A DNA stretch of 64,000 bases. Source: Sipunculus nudus (taxonomy: Eukaryota; Annelida; Sipuncula; Golfingiida; Sipunculidae). A program made the translations under genes and the position numbers. Position 1 is the first letter of the stretch; each line of letters begins with the position of its first letter. The stretch is from contig CM049308.1 of assembly GCA_026874595.1 (NCBI GenBank), positions 78,170,124-78,234,123 on the forward strand, given 5' to 3'. A model generated the notes under the pieces. The model did not search any database. It had not been told where the DNA came from and was given only the letters and a program-made list of their open reading frames with translations. Below, in pieces: positions 12,261 to 23,140 of the stretch.

Positions 12261-13345
12261 TTTAAAAATTTGTTTAAATGTGATAGTACTTTCTGGAAAA
12301 ATTCCCTTTTCTGATATATTGAAATTTGCCTTTTTATTTCACTCAGTGCAAACATTTAATGACTAATTATTGCCCGTAATTTCTTACAGTGTCACATAAC
12401 ACTGGTGCTGAGGTCCCACTTGATAACCTGTTGACATTTCCAACAAGATCTTTCAAACCAGGAGGTTTAATGTGCAAAACTCATGATTCATTACCAGGTT
12501 TAATTGTTAAACCTTTAACATTCTGTGGGAGAAGATCCTGAAAGTATCAATTTTCACGTCTTAGGACACTTGAGTCACGATCGTCTTCCTCGTAAGGTCA
12601 TGGAGTCTGCTGGTCCATATTTAAGAAAACTGAAGGCCACATTCTTCACGGTGATAAAACAGGTGATGAAAAGGGCAATGTCATTTATATTTAATGTAGC
12701 ATTTAATTAGCAGTTGCTCGTTTGTAAGAAATTCATTGCCTGTCATGGCTGGCTGATGATAGTTTTAATGAAATAGCCAATTAACCCGTGTAATAGGTTC
12801 AGGAACACGAGACCTGGCAGATTTAGGGAAGGGAGCATATTGGTGGTCATTGGCACAGCCCTACATGTCTGTCCACAGAGAAAGGGCACTGCTTAAACCA
12901 GAACTAATGTGATTATAATGACATGATGTTTAATTGTGAAGACAGACAGATGCTGGTGATGGCAATATTGAATTTGGTGAAGAATACCTGACATGAAACT
13001 CCCTAAGTCACAAGTATTATTATGCACTTTATAATTAAAAAAGTGGAATTATAGCTGATTTTACTCTTTTTTTTTTTTTTTTTTTTTGTCACCTGTTTTA
13101 TTTCAACGAAGGCTGGTTCTTTTTTCCAGAACACTTACTCTTTCTTTCTGTCATTTACCTTTTGCTGGCCTGAACTGTACTATCTTACTTATCTTCATGC
13201 TAAGGTAACTGATAAAAAAAACTTTTGGATCATAAAGTTGCTAAGATATGAGTCCGCTGAACAAAGCTTTATGGAAATAGTATGCCAGGTTGCCAAGGAT
13301 ATATATCAAGCTCAAAGAAACCATTGCACAGCTGTTGTAGAGTAA
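12261..13345. other. Intron, no gene seen
   Basis: Plain AT-rich sequence with a T-homopolymer at about 13069-13087. No ORF with recognisable motifs, RNA gene or transposon end is seen. Confidence 0.5.
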
Positions 13346-13775
13346 AGAGGATATATTAGAGTCAAGTATCAGTCTGTATATCATTCTAACTACAATCTGC
13401 CCCCAAAGGACATGATTTTAAACAGAGAGACAAGATTCAGTTTAAAACAAATCACAAATCTCGTGGGAACTAGTAATGGATTAATGGTAAAGGGGAGATA
13501 TATAAGAGCCAAGTATCAGTCTTTATATCATTCTAACTACAATCTGCCCCCAAAGGACATGATTTTAAACAGAGAGACAAGATTCAATTTAAAACAAATC
13601 ACAAATCTCGTGGGAACTAGTAATGGATTAATGGTAAAGGGGATATATTAGAGCCAAGTATCAGTCTTTATATCGTTCTAACTACTATCTGCCCCTAAAG
13701 GACATGATTTTACACATAGATACATGATTCAATTTAAAACAAATGACAAATCTTGTGGGAACTAGTTATGGATAC
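13346..13775. repeat. 146-bp tandem repeat, about three copies
   Basis: The words AAGTATCAGTCT(G/T)TATATC, CTGCCCC(C/T)AAAGGACATG and GTGGGAACTAG recur with a period near 146 bp (copies at about 13364, 13511 and 13656). The third copy is the most diverged. The open frame across two copies repeats a peptide only because of the DNA duplication. It is not evidence of a gene. Confidence 0.9.
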
Positions 13776-14011
13776 TCGCCATGGTGGCAGTTAAAATCTG
13801 ATGATTACTTTTCTGAAAGACTGGCTACGCTTCATCTTTGTGCATGCTAAGTTTGTTACTGATATTGTTTATATATCAAAATCTGCATTAGTTTTGTAAT
13901 AAAGTATCATTCAAGGTTACAACAGAGTAAAATTTTTGGGCATATCAGCACTTGATCCTACAATGTACTGTTTGGCACAGAAATGAATAAATGTCATTCT
14001 ATGTACCCTTA

Positions 14012-14916
14012 TTGTATCCCCAGACAAAGTCAAAGTGGCCTTGACCTTGAATGTTCCCATAATTGGTGAAATTCACACAAAATCTTTAATATCTCAGTAA
14101 GGGATACATGGAATGATCCAAAAATCAAATTGACTGAATCTTGGATTGCGTTGTCTTTTGCAGAACACAGGTGGCGCCACCTTGTGTCGTTTTCTTGTTA
14201 AGATGATGTTAACGCAATAACTTTGTAAGAATTAGGTACAGTCACCAAACCCTCAGGTTTGATGCATCTTATCAGTGGCTAGGTCAAGTTCAAACATGGA
14301 TGACCTTGATGCATTTTTTCAAGGTCACAGCAGCGATTATGCTAAAATGATATTAGGGCAATAACTCAAAAAGAATTTGTGGTACAGTCACCAAACCTAC
14401 AGTTTAGATGCATCTTATCAAGGGTCAGGCCAAGTTCGAATATGGATGACCTTTATGCCTTTTCAAGGTCACAGAGGTGATAACACTGAAATGATGTTAA
14501 CTTTAATATCTCACAGAGGGATGCATGGATTGGTCCAAAAATCAGATTGACACAAGATCTTTGATAGCATTGTTTTCTGCCGAAGACAGGTGGCACCACC
14601 TTATGTTGTTTTTTTGCTAAAAAGATGTTTAAATGGAATAACTTTGTAAGAATTTGAGGTACAGTCACCAAACCCACACGTTTGATGCATCTTATCAACA
14701 GCTAGGTCAAATTTGAACATTGGTGACCTTGAAACATTTTTTCAAACATTTTTCAAGGTCACAGCAGCGATAATGTTAAAATGAAATTACGGCAATAACT
14801 CGAAAAAAAATTGTTGGTACAGTCACCAAACTTACAGGTTAGATGCATCTTATCAAGGGCTTCGGGGTTAATTGTCTGGGGATACTATGGCACCTGCAGT
14901 GCCAAGAAATATCTAG
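14012..14916 (+). mobile_element. Helentron-like element, TATCCCCAGACA ends
   Basis: The 5' arm TATCCCCAGACA (14015-14026) is the exact reverse complement of TGTCTGGGGATA near the 3' end (14873-14884). The 3' end continues with the hairpin GGCAC-CTGCA-GTGCC (14889-14903), AAGAAATAT and CTAG (14913-14916), next to TTTT. The core has about two monomers, each ending with the palindrome: exact at 14170-14181, and one-base variant GGTGGCACCACC at 14589-14600. Compared with the copy at 18398, the second arm of the 5' hairpin is degenerate. No ORF of note. Confidence 0.8.
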
Positions 14917-14930
14917 TTTTGAATATATAT

Positions 14931-14988
14931 TTCTCATAAGCTGAAAAAAAATAATGTATTCTCATAAGCTGAAAAAAAATAATGTATT
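14931..14988. repeat. 29-bp tandem duplication
   Basis: Two copies of a unit beginning TTCTCATAAGCTGAAAAAAA sit immediately downstream of the element ending at 14916. No function is indicated. Confidence 0.8.
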
Positions 14989-16395
14989 TTTATATCTAAC
15001 CTAAACTTGTTATATGCAGTGTGTAATCAGAAACAAAAACATTTTTAGGCCTCACTGTGTTATCCCATTATTTTTCACCCAAAAATATAAAGAAGAGTTT
15101 AAAAATAACATTGTAAAGGTCAGGACCCAGGTTTAAAAAGAAAGTAGCTTGAAAATGACTATGTGAAGGTCATATCCCATTGGTCCTCTACAAAATGTTT
15201 CTCAGATAGCTGCACCTGCCCTGAATCTGTTTTGGAAGAATTGCCTTGAGAGCACTGGTTCATATTGAATTTATATTAAATGCAGTAATTTTAATTTCCA
15301 TGGCAGTATGGCCCCTATGTTCATCAAATGGAAAACATTTTATCAATTTTGCATTTTTGTATTTACAAATGTGAACTTGAAGGACACTTTCAGACTGAAA
15401 ATGCTAACCAAGGTCATTATCAGTGTTGTGATAAATAATATTAATAATATATGGTTAAAATTAACCTCTTTTTGTTTTCCTCTTATCTTATGCCATTACC
15501 TTTGGGTAATAGAGTTTTATTTGAAACATTCTTTATCCTTGTTTTAACCTTTTCCACAGGTTATTTGCCCAGTAGCATAAGATATATACTTGTGCCATAT
15601 CGGCCCTCTGACAGATTACTGGCTGTCAGAGTGCCTTTACATCTAGGTCTTAGGAACGCATTATAAGGCCACATGAGGATGCAAATATTTTGTCACTTTT
15701 ACAGTGCCTCATGGCCTACAGGTACACTGTCAATTGACAAATACCAGAATAATCATTAGCATTTAGTTTATTTTCTAACAACACCAAACATGAGCGCAAA
15801 AAGTTCCATTTTAACTCAGCAATTTGGTAAACCCTAGGCATGTTTGTTGAACTTCTGACCACATAAATACCAGTATGGCTAGTACGGGTTACTGGGTGCA
15901 GCCAACTTGTAAGTGATACAGGAAATGAATGGTTACCATAGAGATGGAGTTTCAGTTTGGTTTGTGAGTTCACAAGTATATTCTCTTGTGTTTATTCATC
16001 ATTCGTAGCATAATGTTAAGATTATGGGCTGTTTACCACAATATGAATGCAACAAAATGGAAGATCACTGCGATGCTTTCCTTGATACTGCTTGTATCAA
16101 GACTCAAGTAGGCTTACCAGCCCAGTTATCATTGCCTACAGAATGGGGTTATCATGGCAAGGTACATACCAGACCTACTTAAAAGACAAATCTTATTTAT
16201 GGCCTCACCAGCATTTGTTAACAGAATTTTTTTCAGACACGAGTGATCAGGTTTTGGAGGCAGCAAGGGGTAGCTTAAAAGAGAAATAGTGAAGAAGACA
16301 TGTGGGAATGTTCAGTGGTCCCAGAAATAATTTTATACTTCTTCTGCAAACCATTGCCATCAAGTGTTGTAATACATGTCTACTTTTTGTTGCAG
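14989..16395. other. Intron, no gene seen
   Basis: AT-rich intron leading to the CPSF2 exon at 16396. No transposon ends or RNA genes recognised. Confidence 0.5.
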
Positions 16396-16447
16396 ACCTG
16401 AGGATTTCATGTTCTCCGACCTCCCGACTAACGAAGAAGAAGCCATG
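16396..16447 (+). CDS. CPSF2: CPSF2 internal exon, PEDFMFSDLP segment
   Basis: A 52-nt exon between acceptor TTTTTGTTGCAG (16395) and donor GTAAGC (16448). Its first base completes the lysine codon split by the intron after 9748. It then reads PEDFMFSDLPTNEEEAM in 17 codons and ends in phase 0. In the family, IIKPEDF directly follows the WD(D/E)YGE motif, so the splice restores the conserved order. The intron before it is 6.6 kb. The next exon is either the candidate at 61922 or lies outside the window. Confidence 0.93.
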
Positions 16448-17402
16448 GTAAGCAATTACAAGGTCTTAGTTACCCCAAATAGGATATATAATGTGGACTT
16501 CAATGGACAGTCACGATGATCAATGTTAGCATTAATGACAGTTTAATGAATTCTTCATTCCACCCTATAGCCCTGTAGCAGTGACCTGAAACCCCTATGG
16601 AGTTGGACCGGCAACTTCCCCACATTGGAAATTGTCTTTAAGCAATTAGAGTCACTTCCTTGGTCATTGTGACACGTGGGTTCATATCCACAGCGATATG
16701 TATATATGGGTGTTAAGATGGCTAGACCCAGACAACGAAGGATCGTTGCCGATATTATGCCAGAGCTACTTACTGGCCATTGACAGGAAACGGTACAAGT
16801 TCCACCAGACACTGCTGCGGGCTGTGATCATCTTACAGTTAATGCAGAGAAGACCAGACAGGACTTGTTCTTTTCAAATTACACTATCCCAGAATGCACC
16901 TCACTTGCAATCATTTAAATTACTTCAACAGTATCTGTAGCTATCAAGCTTGAGTGAAGGTTATACTATTTCCACATATGTCTGTAAAGTTTTGTGTTAA
17001 CGGCATATCTCCAAAAGGTATTGATAGATTAATTCAGTGTGTCCTGAGGCAAAGAATTAGATTTTGGAGTTTCACTGGATCTAATATGGATGCTTAATCA
17101 TGTGGCTGTTTGTATATTTGTCATGTAGCTGAATAATTTGAAATAATTTGTTACCATTTCCATTCGTACTGAAATAGTGAGACAATTGAGGATCAGATGT
17201 TTTGAGGTTCAGTTAATTTAGGACATTATCTGTAAAGTAGTATGGTGGTAGAGTTATGTACCCTTGAGGTGATGTCTATTGACATCCTAATTTTGGATTA
17301 TCAGTTGGAAATTTGAAATTTCTTAACATATTTTCTTGGTTCTGAAACAGAATCCAAATTTATACAAACAAAGAAACACTACATTTCAGTTTTGTACCTT
17401 AT
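16448..17402. other. Start of the very long CPSF2 intron
   Basis: No feature recognised between the exon donor and the element end at 17403. Short ORFs lack motifs. Confidence 0.5.
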
Positions 17403-17600
17403 TATCCCCTCACAACGAAGTTACATGAGGGGATATAGTAATGCTTGTCTGTCTGTAATTCCATTATTGGGTTTTGGATACATTTTTAGCAAAACTGATT
17501 GACCAAAACTTTCCATCTCTGGCATACAGTTCACCAACCAATTGAGAAAGGACCTTATGATTTTGAGGTCACAGGGCCCATTTTCATTTATTTAGCTTTT
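17403..17600 (+). mobile_element. Truncated Helentron-like element, TATCCCCTCA 5' end
   Basis: A perfect 10-bp stem, TATCCCCTCA (17403-17412) with TGAGGGGATA (17426-17435), forms the 5' hairpin, followed by TAGTAATGCTTGTCTGTCTG. The body has one piece resembling the core monomers at 19.1-19.9 kb (CCATCTCTGGCATACAGTTC, then TTTTGAGGTCACAGGG). No matching 3' arm, 3' hairpin or CTAG is found downstream, so the element appears 3' truncated. The right limit is approximate. Confidence 0.55.
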
Positions 17601-18397
17601 GGCTCATATCTTAATATTCTTTCATGTGAAAAATAAATTGTACGATCCATGTCATAGTAAAATACATGACACATTGAAACCATTCAACCTTATATAAACC
17701 AGCATACAGACTCCATGTTTAAATTTCTTCCGTGGATGCATGATTTTTTACTTAGAACAGATAACATACAAGAAACAACATGTATTCTTTATGAGGCCAG
17801 GCAAAAGACTACCAGTACACTGATGTATCAAGAACAGCCCTTGTTTTGACCTTCAAACAGTGCTCAATTTTTTCTTGCTTAGATTGTAGCTTTATTTGTT
17901 TTTGTTTTCAATATGACCTTAATACTAAAAAACTGTTGTACTTGGTCAATTTATAATCTTGAAATCAGATATCCTGTGCCGCCCTTCGATGTATCACTAT
18001 CAAGGTGGACTCCCAAAAAGTTAATATAATAATAAGTCTAGACTTGTGCCAGACAGAATTGAAAATCACATTGCAACTGCTGATATTCTGTCCCAGTTGT
18101 GCCAGACATGAAATAGAGGTATTTAGTATGGCTATGGCACAGTGTCTGTGAGTTTCCCTCCAAATCAACAGTATAATTGATTGCTGGAAGCTTTGAAATA
18201 AAAAAATTGCTATCATCAGAGGGAATATTTACTTTATAAATATGCAATTGGGCAAACAGTGTAATAGATATTATTTCTCATGATTTTCCCCCTTGATTTT
18301 TTGCTGTTAATATTAACTGTAGTAGTGACTATATTTCACAGACAAAGTCAGACTTTATGTGACTGCCACTGTATAAATCACTGATATCATCCGGTTT
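17601..18397. other. Intron, no gene seen
   Basis: AT-rich sequence with two short overlapping minus-strand ORFs that show no conserved motif. No element ends recognised. Confidence 0.45.
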
Positions 18398-20144
18398 ATT
18401 GTATCCCCAGACAAAGTCGGGATACTATGGTTTCACGACGGTCCCGCCGCGGCCGCAGAAAAACCTTGTGAGCGGGATAACTCAAAAAATATTTCACTGA
18501 TCTTTTTCAAATTTACATTTGTATAGATATAGGTAAGGGGACGAAGCCTATTTAAAATTGGGTCATGACCTATGCTAGGAGAGTGACCTTGACCTTGAAT
18601 AGGTCCATTTTTGCTGAAAATAACACAAATTCTTAAATATCTCAAGTAAGCTTGCATGGACTGGTCCAAAAATCAAGGTGACCGAAGATCTTGGATAGCC
18701 TTGTGATATACCGGAAACTGGTGGCGCCACCTATTGTCCTTTTCTTGTTTTTATGCCTTTTATTTCCCCCATAATTGCCACTTGACAGTACTGTAAGCAT
18801 TATAAGTCAAAAACTAATGGACAGATTTCTTTCATATTATGCACATGTAGAGAGATGGGTTATGGGATGAGGTCTATTTACATTTGGGTCATGACCTTTA
18901 CCGTGAGAGTGGCCTTGACCTTAAATGTGTCCATATTTGGTGAAAATCACACACCTCTTATGATATCTCCAGTGTTGATAGCCATATGGATTTTAAACGT
19001 GACTTATGTATGGCCCACCACTAAAGAAAGAACCCTATAGGTTTTAGGGTCATGAGGTCAAAGGTCAAGGTCACAGGACACATCTTTAAAAAGATTGTGG
19101 ATGCATTTTCAGCCAAACATTTCATCTCAGACCTTTCATCTTGCACATATAGTTCATCTGCCAATAGAGAAAGACCCCTATCAATTTTTGGGTCAAAAGG
19201 TCAAAGGTCAAGGCCACAGGAGCTATCTGTCCAAAAATTAGTTTCTGGATGATAATTCCTGCTTTTATTGATGTATTGATTTCAAACTTGACTTATATAT
19301 GACCCATTGGAAAAGCAAGACCTGAATTGATTTTTGGGTAATGAGGTCTAAAGGTCAAGGTCACAGGACACATCTTTAAAAAGATTGTTGATGCATTTTC
19401 AGCCAAATAATTCATCTCAGATCTTTCATCTTGCACATATAGTTCACCTGCCAAGAGTGGAAGACTCCTATCAATTTTGAGGTCACAAGGTCAAAGGTGA
19501 AGGTCACAGGAGCCATCTGTCCAAAAATTAGTTTCTGCATGATAATTCCTGCTTTTATTGATGTATAGATTTCAAACTTGACTTGTATATGTCCCATTGG
19601 AAAAGCAAGACCCGAATTGATTTTGGGGTCATAAGGTCAAAGGTCAAGGTCACAGGACACATCTTTAAAAAGCTGTGGATGCATTTTTGCCAACATTTTA
19701 TCTCAGATCTTTCATCTTGCACATATAGTTCACCTGCCAAGAGAGGAAGAACCCTATCAGTTTAGAGGTCACAAGGTCAAAGGTGAAGGTCACAGGAGCC
19801 ATCTGTCCAAAAATTAGTTTCTGCATGATAATTCCTGCTTTTATTGATGTATAGATTTCAAACTTGACTTGTATATGTCCCATTGGCAAAGCAAGACCCG
19901 AATTGATTTTGGGATCATGAGGTCAAAGGTCAAGGTCACAGGACACATCTTTAAAAAAAAAAGGTCACAGGACCAACATCTTCAAAAAGATTGTAGATTG
20001 ATAGATGGAAGAAACAATAATTGCTTGCCAAGTGTCAGTATATGCTGCTTAAAATGGGGGTTTATTCTTAAGGGGTGGGGGGAGGGGGGGGGGGCTACTA
20101 TGTCTGGGGATACTCTGGCACCTGCGGTGCCAAGAAATGTCTAG
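18398..20144 (+). mobile_element. Helentron-like element, TATCCCCAGACA ends, AGGTCA-rich core
   Basis: The 5' hairpin pairs TATCCC (from 18402) with GGGATA (about 18419). The 5' arm TATCCCCAGACA (18402-18413) is the exact reverse complement of TGTCTGGGGATA at 20101-20112. The 3' end has the hairpin GGCAC-CTGCG-GTGCC (20117-20131) and CTAG (20141-20144), followed by TTT. The left core is one palindrome-bearing monomer (GGTGGCGCCACC at 18720-18731). The right core is a roughly 290-bp tandem array of AGGTCA motifs. No Rep/helicase ORF. Confidence 0.85.
19046..19960 (+). repeat. 290-bp tandem array with triple AGGTCA motifs
   Basis: The word CACAGGACACATCTTTAAAA recurs at about 19073, 19363, 19652 and 19938, a period of 286-290 bp. 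Each monomer has two runs of AGGTCA-like half-sites. The exact string AGGTCAAAGGTCAAGGTCA occurs at 19055, 19634 and 19920, with one- or two-base variants at 19198, 19353, 19488 and 19774. In this string two half-sites are spaced by one base (DR1) and the third follows directly. DR1 and TCAAGGTCA are known binding patterns of nuclear receptors such as RXR, HNF4, COUP-TF and ERR/FTZ-F1. Binding here is only an inference. Confidence 0.85.
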
Positions 20145-20235
20145 TTTATTTGCTTTAGTTATGTAACATATATAACTTTAACTCAATAAATCTTTTAATA
20201 TCATTTGGTTTATATGTATAGGGCTGCTTACTATA

Positions 20236-20986
20236 CAGAGTTGCCAGCAGTCAGGGAAAAGTCAATGGAAAATGATTTTTTCAAGAGCAATGAAAAATCA
20301 GGAATTTTATCAAAAGTCTAGGAATTCTGTGATAATTAATGGAGTCGGGGGGGGGGGGGGGGGCAGGGAAATTTTTAATGGCTATGGCGTTTGCTGTTGG
20401 TTACAGTTTGAAAGGATTTGGCATTTCTTGTAAAGTTGTGTTATGTTTGCAGATTTAATCTTATTTCCATTTAAATTTTGTATAAAAATCTGGGTTAATG
20501 ATACAGAGCATGGATACACGACATACTTCTAACAATATTTGAAGGGCCAATATATAACTTTCACTGTTTAGGAGTGCATTAGAAAATTTGGTACCATTTT
20601 TAAAAAAAGCATTCTTAATCTCCTCCCCCCCCCCCCCCCCCCCACCCTATTCAGTATGGCTTCCTTTTCCCCTGTAATGTTCAGTTTAGTAAGATTTTCC
20701 CAGGATTCACCACTGCTTGCAGAATGTTAGGCACTACTTTCAGTGCCCCTGTAATTGACTTGTTGCTTTAAAGTGTATCCTTTATATTTACCTTCTGAGA
20801 ACCAGGATCTGATGTATGATTTCTGTGGTCAGTATTTTTCCTAGTAAAGTTTTGGGTTGGATTTGGCTCTAAAATGATGTTTTTAAGACCAAATATGAAA
20901 TGAGCATGTAAGTTTATCTTAGAAAACCAACTGAAAGTCAGGGAAAAGTCAGAGAATATTTTCAGAGTTGGCTGCTTGCAACCCTG
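20236..20986. mobile_element. hAT-like non-autonomous element (decayed)
   Basis: CAGAGTTGCCAGCAG at 20236 and CTGCTTGCAACCCTG ending at 20986 are near-perfect terminal inverted repeats of the CAGGGTTGC type common in hAT elements. The words GTCAGGGAAAAGTCA occur just inside both ends. I see no 8-bp target duplication (flanks TTACTATA and TATTAGAC do not match), so the boundaries may be eroded. Inside are a G17 run (20347-20363) and a C19 run (20625-20643). No transposase ORF. Confidence 0.5.
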
Positions 20987-21143
20987 TATTAGACTTTTGT
21001 GTCTCTTTGCAATTAGCCAACAGAGCAGCATCTACAACATTTATATTTATAAAATAATTATAATTTTGATTATTTTTTAGCTTATTTCATTGGCATTGAA
21101 GCATTAGTGGGAAATATATGGCACTAGAAAATGAAAGTGACTA

Positions 21144-21177
21144 GTAATCAACTAATGTATTTTCATTAGTTGATTAC
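21144..21177. repeat. Perfect 14-bp stem hairpin
   Basis: GTAATCAACTAATG (21144-21157) is followed by a 6-nt loop and the exact reverse complement CATTAGTTGATTAC (21164-21177). It is not next to any recognised gene end or transposon end. It could be a small foldback or chance palindrome duplication. Confidence 0.8.
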
Positions 21178-22935
21178 GAATCTTATATTAACATATATAA
21201 TACTGTCAAACAACCTTTTAAATAATTTAGGGAGGAACATGTTTTGTAAATGTCTACTATATATAATTATGCCGGCATGAGTTCCAATTATATTTGTGTA
21301 TTGAACTTCCAGAGTTTGCACAGTTAGGTATGAAGTACAAAGAGGCCATTAAGGTTTGATGTCTGATATAAAGTGAAGATATGTATTTTTTTATCACTCA
21401 TCTCTTTTTATGCAGGTGACTAGATAATCACCTGTGAGCTGTTTTGTTGCTTACATTTTCAGATTTTTAACAAAAACGACTTCCACTTAGAGACCACAAT
21501 CCATTGATTGGCTCCCAAAAATGTACTATTTAAATTCATCATCTAACCAGTTAAAAAGGCATGGAAAACAGTACAATGTTTGTGTTAATAGCATCAGAGT
21601 CACATACCTACAAAATATGTAACAATATCAGATCAATTCAACAGAATTCAATTTCTTAAGTAGGTAGAGACCACAATCAGTAATATTGTTACAGAAAAGT
21701 AAATCTTTTTCTTATATTTGATTGTTTAACTTAAATACATTGCAACATGTATAGTCAGTAAGGATCAAAATATAATTCTCTCACTGGGGCAGACAGCAGT
21801 ATTGATTTCTTACCTTCTAGGTCCCTGGAGCTGTGCGGTTCTCGTAGTTCTTTTGGTTCAGGAACCCTAATTAAAAGTCAGGGATTCTTTTGTCGATTTG
21901 AAATTTAAATTTATAACCTCATTTAAAAGTCAAGACTTTGGTCATTAAAAGGAACAGGTACTTTGTCATTTCATATTTAGAACTTGTAAAATCATGCAGA
22001 TAAATGTAATCAGATTTCAAATGTCAGGATGAATCTTCATTTGTCAAGAAATTTGAACTAATTAAATGCCAGGCAAATCTAATTTTGTATTTTACAATAT
22101 TTTTTTACATATTCATAAGATGAATGAAAATGAATGTATTCCAAACCATTTATAAATCTCAGTGTCAACTAATAAAATGTGTCATCTGATAAAATAGAAA
22201 AGTCCCTATGGAAACCATAACCTCAAAGTGTTAAAAGTAGAAATACTGCTTTCCTGTTTACTGTCATCAGGGGGGACAATTTCAGAATTTAAACCATCTC
22301 ATAAATTTTCTGTTATTTGATCATGACCATGAAATATTGACATTTTCACAGCTTATCTGATCAAGAATTCCCAGTGTGCTCTCATAAACCTTCTTTTCAT
22401 TGATTATACAAATAATATTTAGAAATATTACAATTTTATCACAGAGGACTTCACATTTTCCCCTGAAAGAGCAGACCTTTTACACAGTAATAGTGGTTGC
22501 TGGACTGCTGTGTCATGTTTTGTGTGCCATGAATTGTAATTTAGTGCACAACTAAATTCTTTCAAAGCTGATGCTACAATTAAATTCAGGCCTCATAAAC
22601 TGATTTCCAGTTTAATTCACAAAAGGGTAATTTCTGTGGGATATGAATTGATAAATCATTACAGAAAAAGGAAAAAGAATCATTAATCTTGAAATGACTT
22701 CAGCCAAAGAGGCCATTTTGGACACTTAAACTTGTTCAAAGAAAGCAAATTGCCTTTTTAAATCAAATACACAAATATTTAATATGTATTAAAAGAAAGA
22801 AAGCATCTTATATTTGTACATTTTTGTGTTTGGTACCTCAGTTAGATGAGCAGTTGAGGGGGGAAATATCATTGTAAATTTCCAGTTGATTCATGGTTTA
22901 AATATAAACTTGATGTATTTAACATGAATTGTACA
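21178..22935. other. Intron, no gene seen
   Basis: AT-rich sequence without recognisable exon, RNA gene or transposon end. Confidence 0.5.
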
Positions 22936-23140
22936 ATTGGTAATAATAACTAATACGAGGCACTATCCATGGCTCAGATGTTGGCACTTGGTAGTCGGTA
23001 AGGGTAGAGGGAACCAGAGGACCCAGAGAAAACACCAGCCTTGGATAGGCCACTTCAACCCACTCTCATAGCCAGGCTGGGATTCAAACCTGGGTCACCA
23101 GTGGAGAAGGCGGAGGGTTTTACCACTCGGCTGTCCAGGG
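22936..23140 (-). mobile_element. tRNA-derived SINE, minus strand
   Basis: On the minus strand the element begins with a tRNA-like head, GACAGCCGAGTGGTAAAACC (A box) and GGTTTGAATCC (B box, 23080-23090). A body with TTTCTCTGGGTCCTC and ATCTGAGCCATG follows, and the end is a TTATTATT tail. A homologous copy lies on the + strand at 46663-46870 with the same order of head, body and tail, which supports a dispersed SINE family. RNA polymerase III promoter boxes are visible. The A box looks closest to Leu/Ser-type tRNA, though I cannot fix the parent. Confidence 0.8.

Noticed and set aside
19412-19889. Repeated minus-strand ORFs of about 61-63 codons (MGHIQVKFEIYTS...)
   Set aside because: They recur only because the 290-bp monomer recurs. 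Frames end at random points and show no domain.
20625-20643. Long C and G homopolymers (also near 20347, 33021, 54008, 57197, 57622 and 59398) as special structures
   Set aside because: They are single runs of variable length in repeats and introns, and sequencing or assembly often miscounts them. G-quadruplex potential exists but nothing ties it to function here.
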